Assembly: GCA_047517485.1 (NCBI GenBank)
Contig: JAKZSU010000090.1
Coordinates: forward strand, 1 to 16,967
DNA: 16,967 bases
Direction of reading: 5' to 3'
Origin: JAKZSU01 sp047517485
Lineage (GTDB): Bacteria; Pseudomonadota; Alphaproteobacteria; UBA7887
Shown: positions 14,829-16,967 of the stretch, in pieces
Position numbering within the stretch: the stretch's first letter is position 1
How the letters are laid out: every line of letters begins with the position of its first letter
Translations under genes and position numbers: made by a program
The notes under the pieces: model-generated
The model's database searches: none
Seen by the model: the letters and a program-made list of their open reading frames with translations, nothing else
Told to the model about the DNA's origin: nothing

Positions 14829-15395
14829 CTATTCGGTCAAGCGGCGCTCAACCGTCTCGCACACATAATGATAGAGCGCGGTGTGAACTTCCTGGATGCG
14901 AGGGGTGTCGGAAGACGGTACCGCGACGAGAATATCGGCGATTGCGGCGAGCCGGCCGCCACCCTCGCCGGTCATGGCAAGCGTCTGCATGCCACCGTCT
15001 TTCGCTTTGATCAGGGCGCGCACCACGTTCTCCGAGTTACCGCTGGTGCTGAGGCCCCAAACGACACCGCCGGGCGCGCCCAAAGCTTCGACTTGGCGCT
15101 CGAAGATGGTCTCGAAGGCATAGTCATTGCCCCACGCCGTGGTTACCGCCGCGTCGGCGCCAAGGGCAATCGCGTTGAAACCCCGGCGTTCGCGTTTGTA
15201 GCGCCCGACCAATTCTCCGGCGATGTGCATGGCGTCCGCCGCCGAGCCGCCATTGCCGCAAATCAGCAGCGGCTTGCGGGCGGCAAGAGCGATCGCGATG
15301 GCATCGATCGCGGCCTCGATCGGCCCGTCCAAGCCCGCCGTGCGGGTCGCCTCTAACATGTTCGCCGCATCAGTCAAATAAGTCGCGAGCGTCAT
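14829..15395 (-). CDS. gmhA: phosphoheptose isomerase (sedoheptulose 7-phosphate isomerase)
   Basis: Converts sedoheptulose 7-phosphate to glycero-manno-heptose 7-phosphate, the first step of ADP- or GDP-heptose supply for LPS core or glycans. 188 aa, a single SIS domain. The sugar-phosphate loop is CGNGGSAADA (46-55), followed by MHIAGELVGRY with Glu61; STSGNSENV (117-124) is the second phosphate loop. Glu169 and His171 in RIQEVH near the C-terminus fit the catalytic His/Glu region. ATG 15395 follows AAGAGAG in the gap. It lies 34 bp downstream of the UPF0104-type gene, on the same strand and probably the same transcript. The other heptose genes are not in the window. Confidence 0.92.
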   Translation of the reverse strand: MTLATYLTDAANMLEATRTAGLDGPIEAAIDAIAIALAARKPLLICGNGGSAADAMHIAGELVGRYKRERRGFNAIALGADAAVTTAWGNDYAFETIFERQVEALGAPGGVVWGLSTSGNSENVVRALIKAKDGGMQTLAMTGEGGGRLAAIADILVAVPSSDTPRIQEVHTALYHYVCETVERRLTE

Positions 15396-15404
15396 CGCCG
15401 GAAC

Positions 15405-15436
15405 TCTCTTAGGTTAGGTTTCTCTTAGGTTAGGTT
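15405..15436 (-). repeat. perfect 16-bp tandem duplication across a gene junction
   Basis: TCTCTTAGGTTAGGTT occurs twice in tandem (15405-15420, 15421-15436). The unit covers the TAA stop of the upstream membrane-protein gene (15430-15432) and, read on the minus strand, repeats AAGAGA, part of the ribosome binding site region of gmhA. The duplication thus lengthens the spacer between the two genes by 16 bp. Confidence 0.85.
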
Positions 15437-16458
15437 TCGGCTTTGACGGCCACGTCATTGTCGCCATTTTTCGTCGCCGCCAATCCGCCGAGCCGCCACA
15501 ATCCTATCAGGCCCCACGGCGTGACAGCAGCGTAAATCACCGCTTGAAACAGCAGCACCAGGGCCAGCGCCTCGGTCTTGGCGACCGCGAACGGCGCGAG
15601 CACGCTCACCGCGACAAACTGGTAGACGCCGACATACCCCGGTGTCGACGGCGCGACGCTCGACAACGCCAGGGCGACGATCAGAAGAAGGGCAATTTGC
15701 GGCGTGACGATGTCGAGCCCGAGCGCGGTGGCAACGGTGTAGACGCAGGTCGTGTCGATGGTCCAAATAACGAAGGTAAGAATTGCGAATAAGACCGCGT
15801 CGAGACGGTTCTGCATGGCGAGCGAACCGGTAAAAAATTCATGCCACATCGTGACCAAGGTCTCGCGCCAGGTCGATGCCATGGGCAGTCGCGCGGCGAA
15901 CCTTTCGACCAGGCCGGCGAATTTTGGCGCGGCGAGCAATGCGACCAGCGCGACGAAGGCGACAATCGACAAGCCGATCGCCGAAGAAGACAGCCAGCCG
16001 GGCGCCGAGGGAAGAAGCGAAACCACCGCGCCGGCGAGCACGACGATAACGATAGTGTCGAGCACCCGTTCGGTCACCGTCGTCCCCATTACGAATGTTT
16101 TGGGCACGCCCACATAGCGGCCAAGAAGGACCGACCGCATCACGTCGCCGGCGCGCGCCGGCAAGTAGGAATTGCCGACGTAGCCCGCTGTGGTCGCCCA
16201 AAACATTGTCGCAAATCCGGGCTTGGCGCGTACGCCGACAAGAATTCCCCAGCGTACCGAGCGCAACGCCATGGCCACGCTCATCAACAACCAGGCCACT
16301 GCCATTGTCGTCAGATCGGCTTCGGCGAGTCGGGCGCCGAGTTCCGACCAGTCGATACCGCGAAAGGCGAAATAAAGCAGCAAGGCGGCGAGTAGGCCGA
16401 CAAAGAGTCGTGCCAAAAGCCGACGCGATCTGATTTTCGACGGCAGGGAGTCGGTCAT
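15430..16458 (-). CDS. UPF0104 / LPG-synthase-TM family integral membrane protein
   Basis: 342-aa inner-membrane protein of the lysylphosphatidylglycerol synthase transmembrane (UPF0104, AglD-like) family. I count about eight hydrophobic segments, including LLARLFVGLLAALLLYFAF (14-32), TMAVAWLLMSVAMAL, TIVIVVLAGAVVSLL and the last pair near 270-325. Family motifs seen are NSYLPARAGDVMR (about 95-107) and APSTPGYVGVYQF (about 268-280). The aminoacyl-transferase domain of MprF is absent. Related proteins are proposed flippases or glycolipid transport factors. The pairing with gmhA, 34 bp downstream, suggests a role in lipid-linked glycan or LPS handling. That role is an inference. ATG 16458 opens MTDSLPSKIRSRR, a positive N-terminus before the first membrane segment. 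Confidence 0.85.
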   Translation of the reverse strand: MTDSLPSKIRSRRLLARLFVGLLAALLLYFAFRGIDWSELGARLAEADLTTMAVAWLLMSVAMALRSVRWGILVGVRAKPGFATMFWATTAGYVGNSYLPARAGDVMRSVLLGRYVGVPKTFVMGTTVTERVLDTIVIVVLAGAVVSLLPSAPGWLSSSAIGLSIVAFVALVALLAAPKFAGLVERFAARLPMASTWRETLVTMWHEFFTGSLAMQNRLDAVLFAILTFVIWTIDTTCVYTVATALGLDIVTPQIALLLIVALALSSVAPSTPGYVGVYQFVAVSVLAPFAVAKTEALALVLLFQAVIYAAVTPWGLIGLWRLGGLAATKNGDNDVAVKAET

Positions 16459-16663
16459 GGCGATCCTGGGGCTGGCGCGGAAAGACTTCGTTTTGGTGTC
16501 GTGTGGGCGTCCATGGGACTGAGCGTGTTCAATACCGCCTCATGCGTATCTTATTTAGTATGTCCAGCCTAAGGCCAATTTTGCGTCTTCCACCCCGTGT
16601 CCCGTTCAACAATATAGAGGCTTGCCGCAATTAGACACGGCGATATACCACACCAGAACATCG

Positions 16664-16826
16664 CTACTTATTTTTGATTGGCCGCAGATCGGCGGTGCGG
16701 CGGATATACCGTACCGGCGACCACGTCATCGCGGCCGCGATCGAGCGCCAGTCAATGCGCGGCGATGACGGATGGCTTTTTCGTTCCGACCAGAACGGTC
16801 CCAATCGCGCCACCGCGGCCGCCAGT
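16664..16826 (-). pseudogene. possible 3' gene remnant cut by IS21-like element
   Basis: On the minus strand, codons from the IS boundary (16826) to a TAG at 16664-16666 are open with mostly G/C third positions. They encode about 53 residues including LGPFWSERKSHPSSPRID and WRSIAAAMTWSPVRYIRR. It reads like the C-terminal end of a protein whose 5' part would lie beyond the inserted element. I do not recognise the family. It could be a chance open frame in GC-rich DNA. Between it and the membrane-protein gene (16459-16663) I see no gene; the promoter of that gene should be there. Confidence 0.25.
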
Positions 16827-16967
16827 TGTCAACGGCGGAGCAAAATTAGTCCACCCGGGCGGAGCAAAACTAGTCCACTTAATGTTATGCGGTACGCGGT
16901 GTTGGGGGGTTGACCCGGTAGTCCATAGGAGGGACCCGCGCTGCTTCGTGTAGCGCTTGCGTTACGC
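16827..16967 (+). mobile_element. IS21-like terminus (runs off window)
   Basis: From TGTCAACGGCGG (16827) there are two near-identical 23-bp repeats at 24-bp spacing (16834-16856 and 16858-16880), each of the form GGCGGAGCAAAA-TAGTCCAC with 19 or more matches. IS21-family elements begin TGT and carry multiple internal end repeats of GGCGG-n-AAAA-n-CCA type for their transposase. No istA or istB frame is visible before the window ends, so the element, if complete, extends to the right. The rest of the stretch (16881-16967) shows no gene. Confidence 0.6.

Overview
The window is GC-rich bacterial DNA, probably from an alphaproteobacterium of Rhodospirillales or Rhizobiales type. This is inferred from a class III adenylate cyclase with TolB-like and TPR regions, a 17-kDa-antigen glycine-zipper lipoprotein, a DUF502 membrane protein and strong G/C bias at third codon positions. 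Both edges are mobile DNA: the first 35 codons of an IS1595-type transposase on the left and an IS21-like terminus on the right.

Left third (1-6480), accessory and decaying. A truncated copy of the adenylate cyclase 5' region (184-359) precedes an intact secreted arylsulfatase (744-2405). Next comes a minus-strand DUF502 gene cut twice by small palindromic elements (2712-2977 and 3165-3431). After about 630 bp with no recognisable gene comes a class III adenylate cyclase/TolB-like/TPR gene with an in-frame TAA and a third element (5613-5878). The three elements share one design: terminal inverted repeats, two long hairpin arms and a common 12-bp central linker. Each has a net insertion of exactly 264 bp. 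Removing 264 bp at each site rejoins the host reading frame. Two of them differ by compensated base-pair changes in their arms. This element family is the most interesting content of the window.

Middle (6490-11187), all minus strand: a secreted serine hydrolase of the class C beta-lactamase type, a soluble histidine kinase translationally coupled to a receiver-PAS-GGDEF response regulator, and an exported MORN-repeat protein with eleven regular 23-residue repeats.

Right third (11311-16458), envelope and sugar metabolism: a UDP-sugar 6-dehydrogenase (minus) divergent from apt and rmlD (plus), a 17-kDa-antigen-like lipoprotein (minus) with a perfect CRP-type palindrome upstream, and a two-gene minus-strand unit of a UPF0104-type membrane protein and gmhA. 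The sugar dehydrogenase, RmlD, GmhA and membrane protein together suggest surface polysaccharide or LPS synthesis. Short perfect tandem duplications (21 bp in rmlD, 16 bp between the membrane-protein gene and gmhA) add small-scale variation. Past 16458 lies a possible 3' gene remnant ending where the IS21-like terminus begins.
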